A stretch of DNA of 49,830 bases, from positions 1-49,830 of the forward strand of contig CACWPQ010000021.1 of assembly GCA_902762805.1 (NCBI GenBank). The letters run 5' to 3'. Of the stretch, positions 40,771 to 49,798 are shown piece after piece. The notes below the pieces were generated by a model. It did no database searches. It saw nothing but the letters and a program-made list of their open reading frames with translations, and was not told the origin of the DNA. Both the position numbers and the translations under genes were made by a program. Source of the stretch: an uncultured Bacteroidota bacterium (GTDB lineage Bacteria > Bacteroidota > Bacteroidia > Bacteroidales > P3). Numbering within the stretch: the first letter of the stretch is position 1; the number at the start of each line of letters is the position of its first letter.

Positions 40771-43179
40771 ATGCTGAAACAAATCATCATGGCGGTGCTC
40801 GCAATGGGCATGGCCGGTGCTACAATGGCACAAACATCATATTCGCTTGTCGGCAACGTGTCCGATGCGAAAGGAGAATCTCTACCATTCACCAACTGCG
40901 TGCTGCTGCACGAGACGGACAGCGCATTCGCCTACGGCACCACGGGCGATATGGACGGGCGGTTCGCCATCAGCAACATCGCCGGCGGCAGCTATCTGCT
41001 ACGCATCACCTTCATGGGCTACCTGCCCCACTGGCAGAGGGTCGAAATCGGGATAGACACCGACCTCGGAACCATCACCCTCGAAAACAACGCCACCCAA
41101 CTGAAAGAGGTACAGGTTACCGCCAGCCGGCCGCTCTACTCCGCCGACGGCGAGAAGGTATACTACAACGTAGGCGATGACCCCAGTGTGCAAAGCGGCA
41201 ACGCCACCGACGCCCTCCAAAACGCCCCGGGGATAGAAGTGGACGCCGAGGGCAACATCAAGTATCGCGGCGGTGCCGAGGTCTCAATCTGGATTAACAA
41301 CAAGCCGTCGCACCTCAAAGCCGAAAGCCTCAAGCAGTACCTCAAGTCGCTGCCCGCCGGCACACTGCAGCGCATCGAGGTCATAGCCCACCCCTCGGCC
41401 AAGTACCACACACAGAACTGCGTGGTCAACATAGTTACCAGCGCCAAGGTGAAACGCAACGAGTTGCTGTGCCTTGGCCTCAACGCCAACAGCAAGCCGC
41501 AGGTGGGGCCATGGGTGGATTATGTGTGGAGCAACGAGAAGGTGCGATTCAACATCTTTGTAAGCGGCGACTACGACAGCTACAGCGGCGATGCCTCGAG
41601 CAGCAGCCGCCTGCTGGCGCCCGACAGCTCCCTCTCGGCATCCATCTCTACCAAAGGGCACAGCCGTAACCGCACCCTTGGCGGCAATTTCGGGCTGGAC
41701 TTCGACTACAACATCGACAGCAACACGCTGGTAAACCTATGGCTTTGGACGACCGCCACGCACGACAGCAGCCGCCTTGATGGTCGCACCGAACGCACGG
41801 AGTTCATCTCTTCCCCCGGACGCTATTTCTACAACGAGGCCCAACGCAACGGCAGCCTGCTGGCCGATGCCGCTTTCGGCGTAATGCTGGAAAAGAAGCT
41901 CGACACGCTGGGCGGGATGCTCTTCGTCGACTACACCGGCACACTGACGCTCAACCGTTCCTACACCAGCAACCTGCGCAGCTTCGACAGCCTCACCGAC
42001 CTCGACGCCTCTCGATTCCGTACAAACTTCAACCCCTCGCAGTGGCACGGCATCACCGCCGACATCGCGCTACCTTACAGCAAGCGTGGCGAAGTGGATT
42101 TCGGCCTCATGGCCAGCCTCGCGCCGGAGCGGAAAGAGGTGGAAGAGACCCTCGGCAGCCACACCGACTCGCTGCGCAGCTACAATTACACCAACAGTAC
42201 ATACGAACTCTCGCTCTACGCCGGTGGCGAGCATCACTTCGGACGCTTCACCCTCGGCATGTCGCTCGCCATGAACAACACCTGGTACCGCCTGCAATAT
42301 CCCATGGCCGACAGCGGCAATGTGAGCCGGCACAGCCTCACCTTCAACCCCACCCTCCACGCCTCGTACAGCACCGAGTCGATGCACAACTTCACCTTCA
42401 GCTACACCCACTATGTCATGCCGCCCACCGCCACACAACTCACACGATTCAGCACCTACGGCTACGACGGCTATTCCACCGGCAACCCCACGCTTCGCAA
42501 CGGCTACACCGACAACTTGGAACTCGGCTGGGAACGCTATTTCGACCACCTCGGCAGCATCGGCGTCAGTGCGTGGTACAAGTCGATGCGCGACCAGACC
42601 GGCACCCTCACCGATGTGGCTTATTGCGACCCGTTTGGGCGTATCGTGGCATTCAGCCAGCCCTTCAACATCGGCTCCGCCCGCAACCGAGGTCTCGGGA
42701 TGAACGCCACCCTGCGACCCGCCGACTTCATGAATATCCGCTTCTACGCCAACCTATTCAATGACTACTACCGCGTGCAATACCGACCTGGGAAGTGGGT
42801 CGAGAGCGAGATGCTGTGCTACTCCCTGCGGCTCAACTTCTGGGCCAAGCTGTGGGACAAGCTGCAGGTGTTCGCCAACGCCATCTACCGCAGCCGCACA
42901 CAGACACTGCTGGCCGAGGTTGACCCATACTTCTCCGTCGACTGCGGCGTGAGCACCGACCTCTTCGACCGCCGCCTCTCGCTCTTCCTCAACATCAACG
43001 ACCTCTTCAACACCATCCGCACCGGCAGCGAAAGCGTCAACCCCTACAACCCCTCCTCCAGCGAGAGCTCCCTCACCAGCCGCTACCTCAGCTTCGGCCT
43101 CACCTGGCGCATCGGCCGCACCGAGATGGAAAGCCAGCAGATGCATGGCAGAAAAAAAGGCGACAAGAAAAAACGCTAG
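40771..43179 (+). CDS. TonB-dependent receptor-like outer-membrane protein
   Basis: This 802-residue protein has a signal peptide (MLKQIIMAVLAMGMAGATMA), a carboxypeptidase-regulatory-like domain (~residues 24-105, YSLVGNVSDAKGESLPFTNC), and a plug-like segment (VQVTASRPLYSADGEKVYYN, NATDALQNAPGIEVD, LPAGTLQRIEVIAHPSAKY). A long outer-membrane beta-barrel of the OMP_b-brl_3 type follows, ending DLFNTIRTGS ... RYLSFGLTWRIGR. It probably mediates TonB-powered uptake or surface binding; no SusD partner is adjacent. The substrate is unknown. The C-terminal tail is basic (GRKKGDKKKR). No good promoter is seen in the 184 bp upstream, which hold the 40609-40759 element. Confidence 0.87.
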   Translation: MLKQIIMAVLAMGMAGATMAQTSYSLVGNVSDAKGESLPFTNCVLLHETDSAFAYGTTGDMDGRFAISNIAGGSYLLRITFMGYLPHWQRVEIGIDTDLGTITLENNATQLKEVQVTASRPLYSADGEKVYYNVGDDPSVQSGNATDALQNAPGIEVDAEGNIKYRGGAEVSIWINNKPSHLKAESLKQYLKSLPAGTLQRIEVIAHPSAKYHTQNCVVNIVTSAKVKRNELLCLGLNANSKPQVGPWVDYVWSNEKVRFNIFVSGDYDSYSGDASSSSRLLAPDSSLSASISTKGHSRNRTLGGNFGLDFDYNIDSNTLVNLWLWTTATHDSSRLDGRTERTEFISSPGRYFYNEAQRNGSLLADAAFGVMLEKKLDTLGGMLFVDYTGTLTLNRSYTSNLRSFDSLTDLDASRFRTNFNPSQWHGITADIALPYSKRGEVDFGLMASLAPERKEVEETLGSHTDSLRSYNYTNSTYELSLYAGGEHHFGRFTLGMSLAMNNTWYRLQYPMADSGNVSRHSLTFNPTLHASYSTESMHNFTFSYTHYVMPPTATQLTRFSTYGYDGYSTGNPTLRNGYTDNLELGWERYFDHLGSIGVSAWYKSMRDQTGTLTDVAYCDPFGRIVAFSQPFNIGSARNRGLGMNATLRPADFMNIRFYANLFNDYYRVQYRPGKWVESEMLCYSLRLNFWAKLWDKLQVFANAIYRSRTQTLLAEVDPYFSVDCGVSTDLFDRRLSLFLNINDLFNTIRTGSESVNPYNPSSSESSLTSRYLSFGLTWRIGRTEMESQQMHGRKKGDKKKR

Positions 43180-43251
43180 CAGCGGGTATTGCTCCTCACA
43201 AGCAGACTAACGCAAAACCGGAGAGGCCACTTGGTGTGTGCCGAGAGGGGT

Positions 43252-45165
43252 CTATTGTTCCGCAGCGATGACGGCATCCTCCCACTCGGCCATCTTCTGC
43301 TCGAGCTGGATTTTGAGGGACTGGTATTCCTTGTAGAATTCAGGGGACTGCGCCTCGCCGGTGGCCAGGATTTCATCCTTGGCAGCGATGGAGGCTTCCA
43401 GCAACTCTATCTCCTGCTCTTTCTGCTTGACGACATTCTGCAGCTTGCGGCGCTCGCGCTCACGCTCCTTGGACTGCTCGTAGGCGGCCTTGGAGGCGGA
43501 GGTCTCTTTCTGAGTGTTCTGATTATTCTGAGTGTTCTGATTATTCTGAATACTCTGATTATTCTGAAGTTCCAGGAATTCCATGATGTCGCCCTTGAAC
43601 TCGTGGACGGCGCCGTCGCGGAACTCGTAGAGCTCGTCGGTGAGGCCAGAGAGGAAGTCGCGGTCGTGGGAGACGACGATGAGGGTGCCGGAATATTGCA
43701 GGAGGGCATTCTTGAGGATGTCCTTCGAGTTCATATCCAGGTGGTTGGTGGGTTCGTCGAGGACAAGCAGGTTGCTCGGCGTGAGGAGCAGCTTGGCCAG
43801 CGCCAGTCGCGCCTTCTCGCCGCCGGAGAGCACCTTGACCTTCTTGTCGATGTCGTCGTCGGAGAAGAGGAAGGAGCCGAGGATGTTGCGTATTTTGGGG
43901 CGTATGTCGCCCTGGGCAATGTCGTCGATAGTCTCGAAGACAGTCTTGTCCAGGTTGAGCATAGCGGCCTGGTTCTGCGCGTAGTAGCCCACGCAGACAC
44001 CGGCGCCGAGGCGGAACGTGCCGGTATAGTCGTTGATATCGCCCACGATGACCTTGGCCATGGTCGACTTGCCCTCGCCGTTGCGGCCCACAAAGGCCAC
44101 CTTGCGGCCGGCGGTGAGCAGGAAATCCACATTGTCAAACACCTGTTTCTCGCCGTAAGCCTTGCCGAGGTGCTGCGCCTCGACCACAATCTTGCCGCTG
44201 TGGGGGGCGGGCGGGAACTGGAAGTGGATGCTCTCGGTGCTGACCTCGTCGATGGAAATCTTCTCCATACGCTCGAGCATCTTCACACGGCTCTGCACCT
44301 GCTTGGCCTTGGTGGCCTTGTAGCGGAAGCGCTCGATGAACGCCTCGATCTGGGCTACCTGGCGCTGCTGGTTGGTGAGCTGTGCCATCTGGCTGGCACG
44401 GCGTTCCTGCATCTGGACGACATACTCGGAGTAGGGGCACTTGTAGTCGTAGATACGGCCGGCGGTAATCTCGATGGTGCGGCGCGTGATGTTGTCGAGG
44501 AAGGTGCGGTCGTGGCTGACGAGCACCACAGCGCCGGGATAAGAGGAGAGGTAGCCTTCGAGCCACTGGATGGAGACGATGTCGAGGTGGTTGGTGGGTT
44601 CGTCGAGCAGCAGGAAGTCGGGGCGCCGCAGGAGGAGCTTGGCCAGTTCGACACGCATCTGCCAGCCGCCGCTGAAGACGGCCACGGGGCGGTCGAAATC
44701 CGAGTGCTGGAAGCCGAGACCCAACAGCACCTTCTCGGCCTGCTCGCGGCGACGGCTGCCGCCGAGGATGGCGATGTGCTCGGTAACTTCATGGTGCCGC
44801 TCCAGGAGGCGTGTGTAGTCGGCCGACTCATAGTCGGTGCGCTCGGCGATGGCTAGCGAGAGGCGTTCCTGCTCCTGCTCCAGCTCGTCGAGCTGGCTGA
44901 AGGCGGTGAGGGTCTCCTCTATCACCGTGCCCACGGTGTCGGGCACCATCTCCTGCGGCAGGTAGCCGACGGTCTGGCCGGAGGCGATGATGATGGTGCC
45001 GCTCTCCGGTTCCTGCCAGCCGCAGAGGATCTTGAGGAGCGTGGACTTGCCGGCACCGTTCATGCCGACGAGGCCAATGCGGTCGTGGTCGGCAATGTTG
45101 AAGGTTACATTGTCGAAGAGGTTGGTGCCGGTGAACTGCACCGAGAGGTTGTTGACGCTGATCAA
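43252..45165 (-). CDS. ABC-F family ATPase (ribosome-associated)
   Basis: This 637-residue protein has two ABC domains and no membrane segment. The first has Walker A GMNGAGKSTLLKI, signature FSGGWQMRVELAKLL and Walker B LLLDEPTNHLD. The second has GRNGEGKSTMAKV, LSGGEKARLALAKLL and VLDEPTNHLD. A helical linker and a C-terminal coiled coil (RRKLQNVVKQKEQEIELLEA) complete the ABC-F pattern of translation factors such as EttA or YheS, or antibiotic-resistance types; the subclass cannot be told by eye. A 9-bp tandem array encodes NNQNTQNNQNTQ between ABC2 and the coiled coil. The gene converges with the receptor gene, 72 bp away, with no clear terminator. Confidence 0.93.
   Translation of the reverse strand: MISVNNLSVQFTGTNLFDNVTFNIADHDRIGLVGMNGAGKSTLLKILCGWQEPESGTIIIASGQTVGYLPQEMVPDTVGTVIEETLTAFSQLDELEQEQERLSLAIAERTDYESADYTRLLERHHEVTEHIAILGGSRRREQAEKVLLGLGFQHSDFDRPVAVFSGGWQMRVELAKLLLRRPDFLLLDEPTNHLDIVSIQWLEGYLSSYPGAVVLVSHDRTFLDNITRRTIEITAGRIYDYKCPYSEYVVQMQERRASQMAQLTNQQRQVAQIEAFIERFRYKATKAKQVQSRVKMLERMEKISIDEVSTESIHFQFPPAPHSGKIVVEAQHLGKAYGEKQVFDNVDFLLTAGRKVAFVGRNGEGKSTMAKVIVGDINDYTGTFRLGAGVCVGYYAQNQAAMLNLDKTVFETIDDIAQGDIRPKIRNILGSFLFSDDDIDKKVKVLSGGEKARLALAKLLLTPSNLLVLDEPTNHLDMNSKDILKNALLQYSGTLIVVSHDRDFLSGLTDELYEFRDGAVHEFKGDIMEFLELQNNQSIQNNQNTQNNQNTQKETSASKAAYEQSKERERERRKLQNVVKQKEQEIELLEASIAAKDEILATGEAQSPEFYKEYQSLKIQLEQKMAEWEDAVIAAEQ
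43509..43571 (-). repeat. In-frame 9-bp tandem array in the ABC-F gene
   Basis: There are seven 9-bp units, alternating TCTGATTAT with TCTGAGTGT or TCTGAATAC on the plus strand. They encode an NQN/TQN-rich linker. Because nine is a multiple of three, copy-number change here keeps the frame. Confidence 0.92.
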
Positions 45166-45190
45166 GTGCTAACGGGTGGGATTTTGCTTG

Positions 45191-45264
45191 GAGTGAAAAG
45201 GAGTGAAAGGGAGCGAAAAGAAGTGAGAGGACAATAGTACGGATTAGCGCATTTGTCCTCTCAC
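45191..45264. repeat. 10-bp direct repeats followed by a 12-bp inverted repeat
   Basis: GAGTGAAAAG-type decamers occur four times (45191-45230). GTGAGAGGACAA (45223-45234) and TTGTCCTCTCAC (45253-45264) are perfect complements with an 18-nt loop. It lies between the TonB and ABC-F genes (both minus). It could act as a terminator for tonB although no T run follows. Confidence 0.7.
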
Positions 45265-45301
45265 ACCTTATCTCACCCTCTCAGCAACTTCACTACATGA
45301 T

Positions 45302-45988
45302 TTATTTGAGGGAGAAGTTGACGGGGAGGTTGAACTGGACGCGGACAGCCTTGCCACGCTGTTTGCCGGGGGTCCACTTGGGCATGGACTTGACGACGCG
45401 GATGGCTTCCTGGCCGCAGCCGCCGCCGATGTCGCGGAGCACCTTGGGGTTGGCGATGGAGCCGTCCTTCTCGACGACGAAAGTGACGTAGACCCTGCCG
45501 GTGATATTGTTGTCGCGGGCGAGCTGGGGGTACTTGATGTTCTGGGCCAAGTACTTGTAGAGGGCTTCCATGCCGCCGGGGAACTCGGGATCGTTCTCAA
45601 CGACGGTGAAAATCTGCTCTTCGACCACTTCCTCTTCCTCTTCGACAACCACGGGGGTAATCTGGATGTTCTGGGTTTCGTCGGTGACTTCGGCGCTGAC
45701 TTGGAGTTCGTTGGTGATTTCCTTGTCGTCGGCGACCACTTCAAGGACGGTGGTCACCTCGGGTTGTTCTGGTGGCGGAGGGGGTGGCGGTTCCTGAACG
45801 TCAGTCTGGATGATGATTTCCTCTTCCTCCTGAACTGCATCACGCTCGATGGCGTCTTTGACCTCCCTGTCGTAGGACTTGACATTGAAGGCGACAAGAG
45901 CAGCAACCAGAGCGACCACCAAGCCTATCTCCAGATAGAGGCCTCGGCGTTTTTCGAGGTCGGCTTTGGGATTTTTCTTGAGTTCCAT
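45302..45988 (-). CDS. tonB: Energy transducer TonB
   Basis: This 228-residue protein has an N-terminal membrane anchor (about residues 18-36, LYLEIGLVVALVAALVAF), an acidic/proline-rich periplasmic linker (VQEPPPPPPPEQPE, VEEEEEVVEEQ) and a C-terminal TonB domain (ALYKYLAQNIKYPQLARDNN, ITGRVYVTFVVEKDGSI, WTPGKQRGKAVRVQFNLPV). It transfers proton-motive energy from ExbBD to outer-membrane receptors; exbBD are not in the window. It could serve the receptor at 40771. A promoter lies at 46050-46080. Confidence 0.92.
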   Translation of the reverse strand: MELKKNPKADLEKRRGLYLEIGLVVALVAALVAFNVKSYDREVKDAIERDAVQEEEEIIIQTDVQEPPPPPPPEQPEVTTVLEVVADDKEITNELQVSAEVTDETQNIQITPVVVEEEEEVVEEQIFTVVENDPEFPGGMEALYKYLAQNIKYPQLARDNNITGRVYVTFVVEKDGSIANPKVLRDIGGGCGQEAIRVVKSMPKWTPGKQRGKAVRVQFNLPVNFSLK

Positions 45989-46049
45989 ATTATTGTTTTT
46001 TAATTGTTTATTCGCATTTCGGAGTTGTTTTGCCCTTATGTTTTCGAGT

Positions 46050-46080
46050 GCTAAATTACAAAAAAAATCTGAATTACCAA
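46050..46080 (-). promoter_or_regulatory. Promoter for tonB
   Basis: On the minus strand TTGG (46077-46080), 18 bp, then TAATTTAGC (46050-46058), one mismatch from the -7 consensus. The leader is about 55 nt and AT-rich. Confidence 0.5.
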
Positions 46081-46211
46081 CACTTTTTTGTTAAAAAAGT
46101 TGATTTTTTTTGTAACTGCGCGGTAGTCAGCGTGTTGCAGAAATGGTGAATTTTTTGGCGTGGAGGGCGATTTTGGCCGATTTGCAACCTACTATCAACC
46201 AAGGATTTATA

Positions 46212-46247
46212 GGGGTAGGTTCTGCCTTGGTTCTGCCTCTCTAGGGG
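46212..46247 (-). repeat. Dispersed 11-bp-periodic element, copy C
   Basis: On the minus strand it reads CCCCTAGAGAGGCAGAACC then AAGGCAGAACCTACCCC, nearly identical to copies A and B. Its TAG is the stop codon of the helicase-nuclease gene (46241-46243), exactly as copy B supplies the rlmB stop. Confidence 0.92.
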
Positions 46248-49200
46248 ACTGGGCGGAGGTGAATGGAGGGCATGAAGTAGAGGAGGCAGCCGGAGACGTG
46301 GGGGTAGCCCATGGCTGACAGGAGACGGCAGTAGGTGCTCACCTGTGCGTCGTGCTCCACGCCGAGATCCTTGCCGGTTTTGAAGTCGACGACCCACGTC
46401 TCGTCGGGGGTGATGACGATGCGGTCGGGGCGGTATTCGTGGGTGCCATCGTAGATGGTGCATTCGTTTTTCACCTGATAGTCAGCGCGGAAGAAGCGTT
46501 CGGTGAGCGGATTGGAGACCACATCGCGGGCGAGGTCGGCGAGGCGGTGCAGGTCGGTCTCGGTGACGCCGGCGGGCTGTCGCCTGAGGAAGCGTGCGAT
46601 GGCGGCATCGACGTCGGCGGCGTGCTGGATATCAGCCAGAAGCTCGTGGGCATAGGTACCGAAACGTTGCTGGTCGTCGAGCAGAGGCGTAACGGCACGC
46701 TCGGAGGCCGAGGCGACACGAACGAGGGAGGTCCAGTCCGGGAACGAAAGGCGACTGATAGTCAAACTCTTAGGCTCTTTGTTTTTGTTCTTTTTCACGC
46801 TACATGGTGAATCTGGGTCACCAAATTCGTAGCGAGGCTGGAGCTTGGCGCTATCGCCGGCGAGTTGCGAGGCGAGCATGCGGCTGAAGGAGAAGAGGTC
46901 GCTGCCGGGCTTGGAGCAGACGGCGTAGAGTCGCTCGCGCGGGCGCGTGAGCGCGACGTACAATACATTGAGCTCGTCGAACAAGGAATCGGCCTGCTCG
47001 CGGTCGCGCTCGGGATTGAAGCGGGTGTCGGAGTTCTTGCTCAGTTTGACGTAGGAGGTTGGGAGGGCGATGCCGTCGGACGGGAGACGGTTCTGGACGT
47101 CGACCCAGACGTCGTAAGTGTTGGGGCCGGGCGTAAAGATGGGGCAAATGACGACCGGGGCCTCGAGTCCTTTGGCCTTGTGGATGGTCAGCAGGCGGAC
47201 TGCATCGCCGGCGTCGGAGCAGGCGGCGGAGAGTGTATCGTGGTCGTCGAACCACTGGAGGAAGTCACTGACACTCTGCATGTTGCGTGCCGAGAAGGAG
47301 GCAGCCCGATTGAGGAGCGAGGCGACATAGGGGGTGTCGATGCCATCGAGGCGGAAGTTGCGCAGGAGGTGCTCGCAGAGGTCGTAGAGGTCGAGCGAGA
47401 GGAGCTGCGCGGGGTTGAAGTCGATGCCCTGTGAGGCCAGGAGACGGCGGAGGTCGAGCGTGTCGGGCGACAGGAAATCTTCAACTCCCATATCACCCAC
47501 AATTCCAATGCGTTGCAGTCGCACAAGGAGGTCGGCGGCGGCGATGCGGTCGGTGGGGTCGGCCAGGCAGCGCAGCGCAGCCACGAGGGCCATCACGGCG
47601 TGGCTGCCACGCAGGAAGAACGACTCCTGCGAGTTCTGCCGCACATCGCTGTTCTCCAGCAGGTAGGCGCTAATCTTGGCGAGCTGGCGGTTGGAGCGAC
47701 CGAGAATCATAATGTCGCCATAGCTATATCCATGATTGTCAACTACATCGCGGATTATTTCCAACACCCGTGGTGGGATAACGTCTGACTCTTTGCCATC
47801 GAGAAACTCCACGCTCACATAGCCCTCGGGGTCCTGCTGGTGTTGGGGCGAGACTTTCTGGCGGAGCGAGTCTTTTTCGGGGTCGTTTCCGGGATTGGGC
47901 TCGAGGTAGGACTTGGACGATAATTCATTGTCAAGAAAGCAGTTGCGTACCAGCTTCGAGAAGAAATCGTTGTTGAAATTGACGATAGCGCGGCGGGTGC
48001 GGTAGTTGGTGTCGAGGGGTTCGAAACGTGCGCGCGCGAGGGTGCGACTGACCTCGGGCATGCCGTCGACGGCGGGCAGGCGGAGGAACTGGCGCACGTC
48101 GCCCTGGCGGAAGCGGTAGATGGCCTGCTTGGGGTCGCCGACGACGAGGGACTCCTGGTTCTGCGAGACGCCGTTGGCCAGCAGGGGCGCCAGGTTCTGC
48201 CATTGAAGGATGGAGGTGTCCTGGAACTCGTCGATGAGGATGTGGTTGTAGCGACTGCCGAGTCGCTCGTAGATGAAGGGGGCTTCCTGTTCGCGCACCA
48301 CGCTATTGATCAGCTTGTTGAACTCCGACAGATGTATGACCTCGTTCTCTTGCTGGTACTGTTGCATGCAACGGCTGAGCTCGCCGAGGAGCGCCACAGA
48401 GTCGAGGTTGGCGAGGAGGACCTTGCGCGTATTGTAGTCGGGCAAATGCGCGTCCAGCAGTTGTTTCAGTTCGAAATATATTTCGCGCAGCGGCTGGGCG
48501 ACAGCCTCGGCCGCCGCAACCCGAGCCTTGGCCTTGAGGAGGGAGGCGGCGGAGTAGTCAGCCGCCTCGAACACATTGACAGTGTAGGAGTTGGGGTTCT
48601 CCACCGAGCCGGCGGCCACCTTGCGGAAGAAGGAGAGAAAGCCACGATTGCCCTGATTGCATACCGACTCGTCCATACCCGCCGAGGCGATGAGGGAAAG
48701 CGCCTTGGAGCCAAGGGACTTGAGCTGCTGCACAAAGCGGTAATTTTCAGCAGTGTAGGATTTATAAATGGTGACGAATTGTTCGAGTGTGTATTCGCGC
48801 AGGAGTGCGAGGTGCGCTTCGGCATCCTCGCTGAAGAGCTGCCTGGCGAGTTGCTTGAGCGCGTATTCGGGGCCGTAGGCGCGCTCCTGCTCCATGCGGC
48901 TGACGGCGAAGTCGGCGACAGCGCGAGTGAGGTCGTCGTGGCCTTCGGTGCCGACGAGGGACATGAGGTTGGTGACGGCCTGCTCGATGAGGTCGTCCTG
49001 CTCGATGCGCACCTCGAAGTTGACGGGTCGACCGAGGTCGTGGGCGAAGGTGCGGACGATGCTGTGCATGAAGCTGTCGATGGTGGAGACCGAGAGGTCG
49101 GAGTAGCGGTGGAGGATGGCCGAGCGGAGAACGGTGGCGCGGCGGCGGAGGTCGGCCTCGGTGAGAGGCTGGCGCTGGTGCGCCGCCATCTTGTTGATGG

Positions 49201-49462
49201 CTGGGAGCAGGCTGTCGCGCACGTCGGATTTTTTGTTGCCGGAACCGGTATCCGCAAGTTCGTCAAGCGCCTCCATGAGCTTGACTTTCATCTCGTTGGC
49301 GGCCTTGTTGGTGAAGGTGATGGCGAGGATGCGTCGGAAGTTGCGGTCGACGAACTGCTCGTCGCCGGCGAGGGCGAAGCGGAGGTACTCGCGGACGAGG
49401 GTGAAGGTTTTGCCGCTGCCGGCCGATGCCATGCTGATTATGAAGGGTTTGAAGTCGCTCAT
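46241..49462 (-). CDS. RecB/AddA-like UvrD helicase with PD-(D/E)XK nuclease
   Basis: This 1,073-residue protein starts at MSDFKPFIISMASAGSGKTF; a TTG seven codons upstream overlaps the -7 box and is rejected. It has superfamily 1 helicase motifs: Walker A ASAGSGKTFTLVREYL, Ia ILAITFTNKAANEMK, II HILIDEFQDTSILQW, III VVGDPKQAIYRFRQGD, V LTIHKAKGLEAPVVICP and VI LYVALTRPRERLY. The C-terminal nuclease has YRPDRIVITPDETWVVDFKT and HDAQVSTYCRLL. It probably acts in double-strand-break resection with an AddB- or RecC-like partner not seen here. The stop codon is part of a dispersed repeat. Confidence 0.93.
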   Translation of the reverse strand: MSDFKPFIISMASAGSGKTFTLVREYLRFALAGDEQFVDRNFRRILAITFTNKAANEMKVKLMEALDELADTGSGNKKSDVRDSLLPAINKMAAHQRQPLTEADLRRRATVLRSAILHRYSDLSVSTIDSFMHSIVRTFAHDLGRPVNFEVRIEQDDLIEQAVTNLMSLVGTEGHDDLTRAVADFAVSRMEQERAYGPEYALKQLARQLFSEDAEAHLALLREYTLEQFVTIYKSYTAENYRFVQQLKSLGSKALSLIASAGMDESVCNQGNRGFLSFFRKVAAGSVENPNSYTVNVFEAADYSAASLLKAKARVAAAEAVAQPLREIYFELKQLLDAHLPDYNTRKVLLANLDSVALLGELSRCMQQYQQENEVIHLSEFNKLINSVVREQEAPFIYERLGSRYNHILIDEFQDTSILQWQNLAPLLANGVSQNQESLVVGDPKQAIYRFRQGDVRQFLRLPAVDGMPEVSRTLARARFEPLDTNYRTRRAIVNFNNDFFSKLVRNCFLDNELSSKSYLEPNPGNDPEKDSLRQKVSPQHQQDPEGYVSVEFLDGKESDVIPPRVLEIIRDVVDNHGYSYGDIMILGRSNRQLAKISAYLLENSDVRQNSQESFFLRGSHAVMALVAALRCLADPTDRIAAADLLVRLQRIGIVGDMGVEDFLSPDTLDLRRLLASQGIDFNPAQLLSLDLYDLCEHLLRNFRLDGIDTPYVASLLNRAASFSARNMQSVSDFLQWFDDHDTLSAACSDAGDAVRLLTIHKAKGLEAPVVICPIFTPGPNTYDVWVDVQNRLPSDGIALPTSYVKLSKNSDTRFNPERDREQADSLFDELNVLYVALTRPRERLYAVCSKPGSDLFSFSRMLASQLAGDSAKLQPRYEFGDPDSPCSVKKNKNKEPKSLTISRLSFPDWTSLVRVASASERAVTPLLDDQQRFGTYAHELLADIQHAADVDAAIARFLRRQPAGVTETDLHRLADLARDVVSNPLTERFFRADYQVKNECTIYDGTHEYRPDRIVITPDETWVVDFKTGKDLGVEHDAQVSTYCRLLSAMGYPHVSGCLLYFMPSIHLRPVP

Positions 49463-49479
49463 GAGGGGTGGTTTGGGCT

Positions 49480-49512
49480 GCAAAGATACGAAAATTTGCC
49501 GAAACAGGCAAA
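49480..49512 (-). promoter_or_regulatory. Promoter for the helicase-nuclease gene
   Basis: On the minus strand TTTG (49509-49512), 20 bp, then TATCTTTGC (49480-49488): an exact Bacteroidota -33/-7 pair, 18 bp before the ATG. Confidence 0.8.
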
Positions 49513-49798
49513 AAATTCATACAACATGCTGTGTTACAATGGGATTGGAGCACATGGCAACGGGATGCAAAAAAGTGGCAAAAAAGTCGGAAAAGGGCGC
49601 AAAATCGCCCGTTTACAACTGGGTGATAAACAGCAAATTGCAGGCATCCTCTTCTTCTCCCCTTCTTACCCTCTTCTTATATGCTTGGGGATGGGCGGGC
49701 GAGGAGGGGGTGGACGGGGGTGCCGAGCGGCAGCTTAAGTTCAAATAGAAAATGCAACACAAAGGATAAACAAAGAAGCGCCAAAAAGCAAAAAGTTC
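49513..49798. other. Gene-free divergent region
   Basis: No convincing gene. It contains a small hairpin (GGGCG 49595-49599 with CGCCC 49606-49610) between A- and T-rich flanks, a TC-rich stretch and a G-rich stretch (about 49650-49735). A 64-codon minus-strand frame here has no coding character. Confidence 0.55.
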
